Shown piece by piece: positions 1 through 9,430 of a stretch of 26,925 bases of DNA (position 1 is its first letter; every line of letters begins with the position of its first letter). Location: positions 1 through 26,925 of the forward strand of contig CAJPVJ010000379.1 in assembly GCA_905397405.1 (NCBI GenBank). The letters are read 5' to 3'. The DNA is from Oppiella nova (taxonomy: Eukaryota; Arthropoda; Arachnida; Sarcoptiformes; Oppiidae). The notes below the pieces were generated by a model, which had not been told where the DNA came from, did not search any database, and saw only the letters and a list, made by a program, of their open reading frames with translations. A program made the position numbers and the translations under genes.

Positions 1-4
1 CACA

Positions 5-55
<51 letters not shown>

Positions 56-67
56 TCACTCACTCAC
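1..67. repeat. (CA)n microsatellite grading into (ACTC)n
   Basis: A nearly pure CA dinucleotide tract with a few AAC interruptions passes into ACTC/ACTT tetranucleotides. It is a simple sequence repeat and contains no gene. The stretch from 68 to 224 is AT-rich and I see nothing else in it. Confidence 0.95.
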
Positions 68-209
68 TTACTTACTCATGTGATATCTTATGTTATGACT
101 ACTTATTGTAATTTTTTGATCTCAACATTTGTGATACTCACTGTACGTCTAATTTATAAATTGATTGCTAATTTATATGGTATAAGGGTAATACTGTACC
201 TAAATAAGA

Positions 210-313
210 GACAAATTGTATTATAGAGCGCGTGGTCTAACGGTTAGGATGCCTGACATGTAATCAGGAGGACCCGGGTTCAAGTCTCGGGCGACCTTTT
301 CATACAATTTGTC
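210..313. repeat. 11-bp inverted repeat flanking the tRNA-like gene
   Basis: GACAAATTGTA at 210-220 and TACAATTTGTC at 303-313 are perfect reverse complements, placed about symmetrically around the tRNA-like sequence. They are not direct repeats, so they are not a normal target-site duplication. They could extend a hairpin around the RNA. Confidence 0.8.
225..297 (+). tRNA. tRNA-Thr(UGU)-like gene, degenerate
   Basis: The 73 bases fold as a cloverleaf in most parts. The D arm lies around 234-250 and contains a box A-like TGGTCTAACGGTTAGG. The anticodon stem is a perfect 5 bp (252-256 with 264-268). The T arm pairs 4 bp plus one G-T around a seven-base loop, with box B GGTTCAAGTC. A TTTT run at 297-300 could end Pol III transcription. 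Read canonically, the anticodon TGT (259-261) gives threonine. Two defects stand out: the base before the anticodon is A (258) instead of the near-invariant U33, and the acceptor stem pairs only about 5 of 7. It may be a tRNA pseudogene, a tRNA-derived SINE head or a diverged tRNA. Confidence 0.45.
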
Positions 314-569
314 TTTTCAATAATTTCTAATACTTTCCCCATTTATCTGATATAAAAAATAAGTTATTGAAAAAACATCTCAAAGGATATTATTATAAAT
401 TTTATATTATTAAATATTTAAAACATTTTAATCGATATAATTTTAATTAATTATCAAAATTATACAAAATCTATAAAATAATATAAATCCAATGCTTGGC
501 ATAAGATTGCACGCAATGCTAAGCCATGGGTTACGTGTAGAACACCAATGAAGTAAAGGACAAAATATT
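314..569. other. AT-rich spacer, 3' flank of first F-box gene
   Basis: This is AT-rich sequence between the tRNA-like gene and the stop codon of the minus-strand F-box gene. It should hold that gene's 3' UTR. I see no other feature. Confidence 0.5.
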
Positions 570-1820
570 TTATACATATCTGGTATTAGCATAAAAACTT
601 ATCATTTTGGGACAATTGGCGATCAAGTTATGAATAGCTATTTGTGTCACATTTACATCGCATCCATCAAAATCAATAGTTTGTATTTTCTTGAGTTTAG
701 ACAATGAGTTCAATACAGTGTCCGTTATATCTGTTACCCTGATGTCTACGTATTGAATACGAGGCAAGTGTTTGTCGACATCGCGGGTAAAGTCTTCGGC
801 AGATCTGACATTCCGGGTATAGAGAGTGAAATGTGAGAGTCGTTTGCATCCACTCAACGATTCACTGCTAAACACAAACTCATCCAGATATTTGCCATCC
901 AATTTGAGTCGTTTTAATTGCTTAAAGTTTGCATTAATTGTTTGAATCAATTGAGACATTAGTTCACAGGAATCAATGCCACCAAAGAGTGTCAGACTCT
1001 TGAGTTGACGACAATTCACACCAATTTGTTTCAATTGATTGCAATTTACGGCACTTTTTACATGTAATACAAAAATCTTCAAATCAATCAATTGTGGCAT
1101 TTGTGACAAACCAGTCATCAGTATATCAATGCTCTTCTCATTACAATTATCATCGATTTTCACTTCAATTGATTTCATAGTCTTTGCATATCTGGTGACA
1201 AATACTTCAAATCCATTCACGTCTTCATTCGTGTATTTAAACTGAAATGAGTTTAATCTGCGAAACAACACATCATTTGTGGGATCAATGGATATAAAGT
1301 TGGCATAAGTCTGAAGATTTGTGACATTTGTGCACATTTTAAGACAATTGTTGACACACTTCCAGATAGCGGTGTCTTTACGCCAAGAATAGTATTCAAT
1401 TGATTTCAAACTTTTGGCAAACTTTGCGAAAAACTTTTCAATTGTTTCGACACTTAAGTCATTGAAAGGGATATAAATATGCTGTAAATGATTGCAATGT
1501 TTGATAATAAACTCAAACTTTGAGTTATTACTGAAATTCAGATATAATGACACAATCAATGATCCAATTCTTGAGATATTTTGGCACTTCTTGAGTATCC
1601 ATTCAAAGGACTGGACATTGAGTTTGTGGACATAAGTGTATTTGAAGTCCGTTTGTGTCTTATAGACCACTCTCTGCAACTGTTTGGACACACATTCACA
1701 TCGGAACCGGTCTTCGAGAGTGAGATAAGACAAGACTTCTTCACACAAATCATCACCAAATCTGTCGAAAGAGTGTTTGCCGTAGACTTGCCTTTGCATG
1801 GATTCCCTTCTGTGAGCCAT
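570..1820 (-). CDS. F-box protein with LRR-like C-terminal region (copy 1)
   Basis: This is an intact, intronless frame of 416 residues. The F-box is at about residues 19-55 (DRFGDDLCEEVLSYLTLEDR, then RFRCECVSKQ). F-box proteins usually dock onto SKP1 in SCF ubiquitin ligases, so this is probably a substrate receptor. The rest is a chain of irregular leucine-rich segments, such as LIDLKIFVL, LKSLTLFG, LKRLKLDG and LSHFTLYTR, suggesting an LRR-like substrate-binding fold. The position that is Trp in the two sister copies (SKQWQR) is Leu48 here. The start at 1820 is supported by a 24-base stretch around the ATG (1815-1838) that is identical to the one around the ATG of the third copy. The targets are unknown. 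Confidence 0.88.
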   Translation of the reverse strand: MAHRRESMQRQVYGKHSFDRFGDDLCEEVLSYLTLEDRFRCECVSKQLQRVVYKTQTDFKYTYVHKLNVQSFEWILKKCQNISRIGSLIVSLYLNFSNNSKFEFIIKHCNHLQHIYIPFNDLSVETIEKFFAKFAKSLKSIEYYSWRKDTAIWKCVNNCLKMCTNVTNLQTYANFISIDPTNDVLFRRLNSFQFKYTNEDVNGFEVFVTRYAKTMKSIEVKIDDNCNEKSIDILMTGLSQMPQLIDLKIFVLHVKSAVNCNQLKQIGVNCRQLKSLTLFGGIDSCELMSQLIQTINANFKQLKRLKLDGKYLDEFVFSSESLSGCKRLSHFTLYTRNVRSAEDFTRDVDKHLPRIQYVDIRVTDITDTVLNSLSKLKKIQTIDFDGCDVNVTQIAIHNLIANCPKMISFYANTRYV

Positions 1821-2928
1821 TCCTCAGCGGTTATTATCTCCTCTACTAATGCTTTCACTGTTTGTTTGACTGCTCTGTGAAAGCAAAACACAATACAAAC
1901 GAAATGACAGCAAAACATGTGTTTGTATTGAATGTCAAGTCTCTGAGCGCTATTATATTGTTATATAATATGTGTTAAAGTAATGTTAAATTTAACAATA
2001 ATATAAAATTAAAAACAAAATCTATTTGCAATTGAAATGATCACTGAATCATATATTGTACTGCTTTTGGATTTCGGGAAAAGTGATAAAAAAGATGTTT
2101 TAAAGGTTTAGTGCGAGAGCGACAGGAAATGGATGAGAGGGTCAAATTGAAACATTAATTAAGTAATTGATCAGGCAAATATTTGCGATAATTTTAAATA
2201 TAAATTTACAAACTCATAATGATTGAACTTAACAGTAAACACATTATTTGTTTATAAGTTTTTACAGCAATTTACGTAACTTTTGGCAAATATTTCATAA
2301 CTTTTTGTTTCAATTCTAAACTGTATTTCAATAATGGTTTCATTAATAATTAAAATATTGCATTAACTTAATGAATAATCATTATTACTTTAAGCATTTA
2401 TTTCAATCTTATAAGTATAATACAATTTATATAATATACACTAGCAGAATTTAATGAACACTTACAGTTTAGTACCAGTATGTGAATATTATTAAAAGCA
2501 ATAAAAATTACATTACTCTTGACATCAGTTATAGTTGTGTTCACGCATTGGTTTAGATCTGAATGAATGAATGTTTTGAAAGCAATTAAAATATTAGAAA
2601 TTTATACCGAAATGAATAGAAATTTCCAGAAATAAAACTAATTTTCATAGTCATTGCACTCTACACGACAATCGCACAGGTTTTGTGTATTTGCGTATTC
2701 ATTGTTTAACACATAACGTAAGCGTTTTAAAAGCTTATTGCAAGCAATTGTGAAATGGGTTAATAGAAGTTGCATAAATGATTAGCCATGTCATTGAGAA
2801 TTGCCCATTCAAATGTAAACTATAAATTCAATTTTATTTGAAACCAACTTATAGTTAAGTTACAAATTCACAAAATGTAATATTCATTTAGAATTTATAT
2901 TAATTGATGTTTTAATCAAATATATTGA
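1821..2928. other. AT-rich intergenic region between divergent F-box copies
   Basis: The first 20 bases are the conserved leader of the minus-strand F-box gene. The rest is AT-rich and shows no convincing coding frame, RNA gene or repeat. It should hold the promoters of the minus-strand copy and of the broken plus-strand copy. Confidence 0.5.
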
Positions 2929-4160
2929 ATGAATGCTCGGAAAGTCTATCGCAAAGATTCTTTGGACCGATTCGGTGATGACTTATGCGAAGTGCTATTG
3001 TCTTACCTCACACTCGATGACCGGTTCCGATGCGAATGTGTGTCCAAACAGTGGCAACGAGTCGTATATAAGACCCAATGGGAGCTCATATCCGATCAAA
3101 ACTTGCGACTAATAAGTGACAAAAACTTTGACACAATAGTGAGAAAGTGTGCGAACATTACATTCAATACCCGTTTAGTAGTGCAAAGTTGGTGTCAATT
3201 ATGAGACACTGCGTCCGTTTGACGGCTATTCACGTCTACCACACCAACCACTTGGACCGGCATACTGTCAACAAGTTTGTCGTTAAGTTTGCCAAACAGT
3301 TGACAACATTTGAATCGCTGACCGAAACGCAATACTTGATCACTAAACGCATGAAGTATTGCCTCAATTTAAGGCACATTTATTTGGATCCATTGCTTTG
3401 GCGCAATCACTTGCCGTACGTATTAAGTGGCGATAGAAATGAGGTTTTGTTTCCAAAGTTACAATATTTTCGGTTTAAATACAAGAATTGAGACGCGAAT
3501 AGTTGGCAAGTATTTGTCAAAAGCTATGCAAAGACTATGAAAGCAATTGATGTGGACATCGATGTCAGTTGCGACGAGTGGTCCGTTGATATACTGATGA
3601 CTGGTTTGTCACAAATGCAGGCATTGATTGATCTGAAGATTAAATGTGTTGCAAAAGTTAAGGCGATGTTAATGACGGCAATCGCCAATCGGTTGACACG
3701 AATCGGTACTAATTGTCGCAAACTTAGGAAACTTGTCATACATTTCGAGGATTCGTGCGAATGGTTCACACGATTAGTGCAAACAATTAACGCCGACTTT
3801 AATCACTTGAAACGATTGGTAATCATTATAAACAAGACGAGGAAACATGAACTCACGAGTGAATCGCTGAACCAATGCCATGGGTTAACACATTTGACAT
3901 TTATTACCGGCGGTCTCGACCGCTTCAACCAAATGAATTGCAATCAAGAGTTTGCCACTGATATTGACATACATTTACCGCGACTTCAGTCCTTTTCTCT
4001 GAACAGTTTAGTGATCACCGATAGTGTGTTGAACTCATTGGCAAAACTCAAGAAAATACAATACATTAGACTTTTAGGTTTTGAAAAATATAAGAAAACA
4101 GTTCTTCAGGATCTGATCCAAAGTCACCCAATATTGCAGTCACCAAAAGTGATCAATTAG
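2929..4160 (+). pseudogene. F-box/LRR-like gene copy 2, disrupted
   Basis: This is homologous to its two neighbours along its whole length but broken twice. The opening frame from 2929 carries a good F-box (DRFGDDLCEVLLSYL, then RFRCECVSKQWQR) and stops at 3204. Homology then continues in another frame from about 3182 (SAKLVSIMRHC, matching FELITKHC in copy 3). This fits a small deletion that shifted the frame near 3175-3190. A second lesion is an in-frame TGA at 3489-3491, after FKYKN where the sisters read FKYTNED. The frame then stays open through DILMTGLSQM to the stop at 4160. Assembly errors could mimic either lesion, but two together favour a young pseudogene. A short F-box-only peptide could still be made. 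Confidence 0.8.
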
Positions 4161-4922
4161 TTTGACAAACATAATGGCATTCGTAAAAGTGCTTAAGAAT
4201 TCAAATAAAACTATTCTTAATATTTATTTTCATTGGAATCCAATAGATATCAATAATTTATACATTATTTTAGAAACTTTTACTAAATATAACCAAATGT
4301 GTGTACAATTCACATGAAATGTAAACACAGTTCATACACTATTCGTGTAATTATTGAATACTTTTGTGTCAAACCATTATTCACTGATATATTGATACAC
4401 TTTTAACTCCAGTACTTAAACCCTCTGATATTGAAATCCCTCTAATCGTCGCTCGCATTCAACACTAGCTTTTATACCTGTATTACAATTACTGCATGTT
4501 TTGCGCTAATTATTATACATAACTTATATTGATTTATAAACAATTGTAAATTGTACCTAAAAATGTAATCAAATAAATAATCTTATTTTATACTACTGTA
4601 CTGTACTTTATAAATATCACAATTGTTATATCATAATCATAATCATACTGTAGTCCATAGACTACACTATTTGATGTTTACAGTATATGAGAATTGTTTA
4701 TGAATTCCTTTCAATACTTAAATTGAATGTGTTTATACAAAACTTTGAAACACATTATGTCTATGAGGAGTGTTTTGTGAGGGTTGGCATCAGTATCCAG
4801 ACTCTCAGACATAAAGCTTTGAATATTGCAGTATTTATAATGTAAACTGTACTTACATTATATTTATAATGTAATGTACATCATTTCATTGCAAACTATT
4901 CACTGATAATAACCGCTGAGGA
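4161..4922. other. Intergenic region with copy-2 3' flank and copy-3 leader
   Basis: The block 4209-4388 is homologous to 6335-6521, downstream of copy 3. The bases from 4905 to the ATG match the leader of copy 1. There is a small hairpin at 4649-4666 (TGTAGTC, CATA, GACTACA). The rest is AT-rich with no coding signal. Confidence 0.6.
4209..4388 (+). repeat. Duplicated 3' flank, unit 1
   Basis: About 180 bp downstream of the broken F-box copy is clearly similar to 6335-6521 downstream of copy 3. Shared landmarks are ACTATTCTTAA, TTTACTAAATATAACCAAA, AATTCACATGAAAT and a long common end at TTTTGTGTCAAACCATTATT. It shows that the duplicated unit included the 3' flank. Confidence 0.85.
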
Positions 4923-6164
4923 ATGGCTACAAGAAGTGAACCCACTTTAAGGCAAGTCTACGGCGAAGACTCTTTCGACAGATTTTGTGATGATTTGTGT
5001 GAAGAAGTCTTGTCTTATCTCACTCTCGAAGACCGGTTCCGATGTGAATGTGTGTCCAAACAGTGGCAGCGATTGGTATATAAGACACAAACAGTCTTCA
5101 CATATGACCGCAAACTACTAAAAGTCGAGTCCTTTAAACGGATACTCAAGAAGTGCCAAAACATCTCAAGAATCGGACAATTGTCTGTGTCATTCAATGA
5201 TAACTCAATGTTTGAGTTAATTACCAAACATTGCAATCATTTGAATCACATTTATATCCTTTTCTATGCCTTAAGTGTCGACACAATCGCTAAGTTTTTC
5301 GCAAAGTTTGCCAAAAGTTTGCAATCAATTGAAGGCAATTCTTGGCACATAGACACCGATGTCTGGAAGTGTGTCAACAATTGTCTCACGCTTTGCACAA
5401 ATGTCACAAAACTTAAGATTTATGACAACTCTATGTCTACTGTTCCCACATTTGATGTGTTGTTTCGCAGATTAAACTCATTTTGGTTTAAATACACGAA
5501 TGAAGACACGAAAAGATTTGAAATATTTGTCACCAGATATGGAAAGACAATGAAATCAATTAATGTGGACATCGATGAGAAGTGTAATGAGAAGTCCATT
5601 GATATACTGATGACTGGTTTGTCACAAATGTCACAATTGATTGATTTGAAGATTTATGCGTCAGATATGGAAAGTGCTGTAAATGATAGTCGTTTGAAAC
5701 AAATTGGTGTGAATTGTGGTCAACTCAAGAGTCTGTCACTCGATGGTCGCATGTATTCCTGTGAACTAATGTCTCAATTGATGCAAACAATTAATGCTAA
5801 CTTTAAGCAATTAAAACGCCTCCAAGTGAGTGGTATACGTGCGGAACAGTTTGCGTTTACCAGTGAATCGTTGAGTGGATGCAAACGACTGACACATTTC
5901 ACTCTCAATCTATTGCGCAAAAGTGTCATAAATGTTGAAGACTTTACCCGCGATATCGACCAACACTTGCCTCGCATTCAATACATAAAGATCAGGGCAA
6001 CAGATATAACGGACAGTGTATTGAACTCATTGTCAAAACTCAAGAAAATACAATATATTTGTTTCGATGGATGTAAAGTACAGTTCACTGAACAGGCTAT
6101 TCATAATCTGATCGCTAATTGTCCCAAAATTATACGTTTTTTCGCTGATAAGAAATATGTATAA
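4923..6164 (+). CDS. F-box protein with LRR-like C-terminal region (copy 3)
   Basis: This is an intact, intronless frame of 413 residues and a close paralogue of the 416-residue minus-strand copy. The F-box is at about residues 18-55, with DDLCEEVLSYLTLEDRFR and SKQWQR; the conserved Trp is present. Regularly spaced leucine-rich segments follow (LIDLKIYAS, LKSLSLDG, LKRLQVSG, LTHFTLNL, IQYIKIRATDI), probably an LRR-type solenoid for substrate choice. The likely role is SCF ubiquitin-ligase adaptor. The start sits in the same 24-base context (4905-4928) as copy 1. The frames of copies 1 and 3 align from end to end, so both are probably expressed. Confidence 0.9.
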   Translation: MATRSEPTLRQVYGEDSFDRFCDDLCEEVLSYLTLEDRFRCECVSKQWQRLVYKTQTVFTYDRKLLKVESFKRILKKCQNISRIGQLSVSFNDNSMFELITKHCNHLNHIYILFYALSVDTIAKFFAKFAKSLQSIEGNSWHIDTDVWKCVNNCLTLCTNVTKLKIYDNSMSTVPTFDVLFRRLNSFWFKYTNEDTKRFEIFVTRYGKTMKSINVDIDEKCNEKSIDILMTGLSQMSQLIDLKIYASDMESAVNDSRLKQIGVNCGQLKSLSLDGRMYSCELMSQLMQTINANFKQLKRLQVSGIRAEQFAFTSESLSGCKRLTHFTLNLLRKSVINVEDFTRDIDQHLPRIQYIKIRATDITDSVLNSLSKLKKIQYICFDGCKVQFTEQAIHNLIANCPKIIRFFADKKYV

Positions 6165-6232
6165 AATATGTTTAGCGTTAACTGAGGGCCAGTCAATGGG
6201 TTTAGGTTTCAATGCATGCTTTTGTACCGTAG

Positions 6233-6257
6233 GAGAGAGAGAGAGAGAGAGAGAGAG
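6233..6257. repeat. (GA)n microsatellite
   Basis: A pure GA dinucleotide run of about 25 bases, 69 bases after the stop codon of the third F-box copy. The other copies lack it. Confidence 0.95.
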
Positions 6258-6334
6258 TCTCCCTAAAATTGTCTCATTATATTATATTTTACTCATTATA
6301 CTAATATTGTTTTAATTCCTAAAATTGTATTTCA

Positions 6335-6521
6335 AACTATTCTTAACATTTATTTTCATTTGAATTCAATATCATATTTCATATAATATTTTATACTTAT
6401 TTTAGAAACATTTACTAAATATAACCAAAATGTGTGCATAATTCACATGAAATATAGACTCAATTCATATGCTATTCGTGTTATTATTGAATACTTTTGT
6501 GTCAAACCATTATTCACTGAT
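6335..6521 (+). repeat. Duplicated 3' flank, unit 2
   Basis: This is the partner of 4209-4388. It carries the same ordered landmarks with small gaps and ends at TGTCAAACCATTATTCACTG. It lies downstream of the intact third F-box copy. Confidence 0.85.
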
Positions 6522-6764
6522 TTAGTGATATTCTGTAAAACTTATTAATTTTGTTTAATCAATAAATCATTCAATTTAAACCACAACTACCACTGCAACT
6601 AATTGCTCATAAAAATAAACTTAAACGTATTCAGTTAACATGGTAAATTAAACTCCAAAACACTTACACATTATTTGTAAACTTTTTTATTTAAGCGATT
6701 CGTTAATCAATTTGTTTAACGTTTGAAAAGACATTTATTTTTGTTTTTTTTGTATTAATTATAA

Positions 6765-6840
6765 AAATCTAGTGATTATTGTGTCTTAAGATCGGATCCA
6801 CTGAGTGATAAACACAATCGCTGAACGTATGCCTCAAATA
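6765..6840 (-). pseudogene. Duplicated tail of the UMPS gene
   Basis: On the minus strand this reads YEAYVQRL and then diverges. The true UMPS C-terminus, about 125 bp away at 6894-6960, reads [10 protein letters not shown] and stops. The DNA shared on the plus strand includes TGTCTTRAGA, GATCCA and GACGTATGCCTCA-type segments. It is a partial tandem copy of the last coding bases plus early 3' UTR and cannot be a gene. Confidence 0.7.
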
Positions 6841-6926
6841 ATTTTAAAAACAGATTTTTGTATTCATTTCTAGTATTAATAAAAAAATTCAGTAAAAATC
6901 ATGTCTTGAGAGCTGATCCATTGGAC

Positions 6927-8811
6927 TTATAGTGACAATCGTTGGACGTATGCCTCATAAGCTTTCTGGCGATAGAGGTGTGCCGTCCCTCTCGGGTCCG
7001 CAGCGCCGGTAATACCTCTGCCGACGATCACTACATCTGCGCCACGCTTTCCAATGGCTTCTTCAGGAGTGACGTACTGTTGGCCCAAACCATCGCCGCT
7101 GACATCGATGTGAACGCCGGGAGTCATGTGAAGGAACCGCTGATCGGCCGACACTCGCGATTGGCTGATGAAACCGATGACAAAATCCGCGTACTTTTGG
7201 GACCACTTGTAGGCCGACTTCGGGTACGAGGCGTTCATGAGGTTGTCCTTCGAGCTCATGGAGGCCACCAATAGGCAGCCCCGGTGTTGATGGCTATCCC
7301 CGTCCTATGAGATATCATTCATACCACAGATGTCTATGAGTTGTGATTGCATTGATTGGATGGCAATAAGTTGTGGTAAAACCTGTTGGACAGCACTCCG
7401 GAGTCCCTCCAGAACTCCCGGACCAGAGACCAGATGTGCGTTCACTATATGAGACCAACTGCTGATCCGATGCACGCCTTTCCCGTACTGTAAGGCCACG
7501 GTTTGGCCGATGTCTGCGAACTTTCTGTTCGGGTGATAATTATGAGGTAATTAGTGATCATTGGAGTCGTGTCTTAAGGAGTGGTATTGTCTTAACCGGT
7601 CCTCGAAGATAAAGAACTTCATTTCCTCGGCGATTGCTGTCAACTGTTCAATGAATTGGTGGTCAAAGTCCTCGACGATATCGATGTGCAGCTTAAGTAT
7701 GACTATCGCTGGGCCGACCTCTTTGGCCAACTCTAGGATCTGTTGACTTCGGATGAGATCGACTGCAACGCAGAGATTGCTTCGCTTTTTGACCATTAAG
7801 TCGAGTAACTGTTGAGTCAACGGATGCGTTGATAATCGCGACCTTTCCTCATATGACAGCAGTTTTGTGGTCCTATTCTCCAGACATAAGAGTCGCCACT
7901 CGTTGACGATCTCATCATTAATCCGCAACGGATTGGCGTTAATCCAAGCGATGGTTTCGCTGCGTTGCTGTTCACTGATCTTCTGGTCGTCCACTAAGTA
8001 CTCGAGAGCTGTCTTCACGTCGATTAGACTGCGGAGGAATGCGGGCATCAGTTTGTGGCGGCAATTGTCTGCAGATAATGATTATCTGATCCATACCTGT
8101 GGACAGTAATACCGTATTCAAGCATATTATTGACGCCATTCTGTTGTCTGTCGATGAATACGACCGCATCGGTCACCACAAGTCCGGCACTTCTTAGCGC
8201 CTATCGATATACAGATGTAAATGAGTTTTGTATAGACTTTAAGACAATTGAAAAAGTCGTTGATTTCAGTGAGATCTCACGAGAACTGTCTCCAGAATAC
8301 TGGAACCGCTGGAAATGATGTCTTCGACGATCACCACTCTGTCGCCCGGCTTATGCTGGCCTTCGATCAACTGTTTGGTTCCGTAGTCTTTGTTTTCCTT
8401 CCTCTTCGTTATCATATTTACCTCTTTTTGGACACAAATACTCTGCGCGAAGAGATCGACAATCAATGAACAATCAATTGAGTCAAAGACATACCGATGC
8501 GACCGATAGGGCAGAGTAGGGAACACCGCAAATGAGATCATAGCCGATACCGGAAGCGATGATCTTCTCGTACATCAATTCGCTTAAGAGTTTCTGAAGT
8601 AAAAGACATTTTTAAGCATAATCTTTGTGGCACTTGTTATTTGATCCCAAGTGTTGGCACATACCAGTGGTTTAGGTCTGTTAACCATTGGTCTAATGTC
8701 GAGATAAATGGGCGAATGGATGCCAGTCTTCAGCACAAAGTCGCCAAACTTTATGGCTTTGAATTCATAGCAATCGGAGACCAATTGGCGCAGAGGTGTC
8801 GCCGAAGACAT
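6927..8811 (-). CDS. UMPS: Uridine 5'-monophosphate synthase (OPRT + OMP decarboxylase)
   Basis: This bifunctional enzyme makes OMP from orotate and PRPP, then decarboxylates it to UMP. It performs the last two steps of de novo pyrimidine synthesis in the cytosol. I assembled seven exons with GT-AG introns of 52-80 bp: 8811-8665, 8593-8495, 8442-8281, 8200-8097, 8028-7597, 7524-7383 and 7304-6927. All phases agree and give 487 residues, close to the usual 480. The OPRT half has [18 protein letters not shown] and the PRPP loop [12 protein letters not shown] (about 118-130). The decarboxylase half has Asp261, Lys283 in ILKLHID, the catalytic DRKFADIG (314-321, with Asp314, Lys316, Asp319), GFISQSR and VGRGI. 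The Arg315 codon is split by intron 5. The first ATG is at 8811; an upstream in-frame TTG at 8826 is not a likely start. All key residues are present, so it should be functional. Confidence 0.95.
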
Positions 8812-8852
8812 TGTCTTTAGTGTCAATTATTTCGAAGAATATTTACCACAAA

Positions 8853-9430
8853 ACTAATGCAACATAAATAGGAAATTCAAATCCCATATAAGTTTACAGT
8901 ACTGTAAATAACATGCATATCATGTGTTAGAAAAGTTTTGAATGTCAGGTGTTGTATGATCAAGGTTATCATGATTAGCTTACCTATTCGGCACCGGTAT
9001 GTAGGCCTTGAGATGTCTTTCCACGTGTTGGAAGGTTTGGCGTATTTTTTGAAGTGTTTTATACCGAAAACACAAAGTGTATTAAAACTTACGTTTGAAT
9101 GCGATTAGCGGTGAGTTTGCCTTGAATTCAACGATTTGTAAACTAAACACAACTTTTGTATTGAATATAATGTGTGGCACTAACTGTGCGCTCAGTTTAT
9201 GTGTATTTCCAGTGTTTGTGTTCAGAATTAACACAATTTCTTATCAAATCATTAAAGTGTTTAGAGATTATACACACGATTTATGCCTATAAATAGACAT
9301 ACGATAAGCAAAAGTCACGGAAATATAAACAAATAATTTATTAAATATAGAAAAAACTTTTTATAAATATTTCGCAAAATTTAAATTCAATTATCATATC
9401 GTCTATGGAATGAATGGCAAACAAATAATC
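8853..9430 (-). promoter_or_regulatory. UMPS upstream region with possible 5' leader exon
   Basis: This is the spacer between the UMPS start and the 3' end of the DUS2 gene, both on the minus strand, so it should hold the DUS2 3' UTR and the UMPS promoter. A perfect splice donor, AG then GTAAGC, lies at 8984/8983 on the minus strand. A possible acceptor TTAG lies at 8857-8854. The stretch 8984-9104 may therefore be an untranslated UMPS leader exon. A TATA-like CTATAAATAG is at 9288-9297. The exon and promoter are inference. Confidence 0.3.

Larger units (their letters stand above)
6165..6926. other. Intergenic region: GA tract, duplicated flank, UMPS tail copy
   Basis: It contains a (GA)n tract at 6233-6257, the second copy of the F-box 3' flank at 6335-6521, and a diverged duplicate of the UMPS tail at about 6765-6840. 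The remainder is AT-rich. The 3' ends of copy 3 (plus) and UMPS (minus) converge here. Confidence 0.65.

Noticed and set aside
1556-1918. 120-codon minus-strand frame overlapping F-box copy 1
   Set aside because: It is a shadow in another frame of the conserved F-box gene and has no motif of its own.
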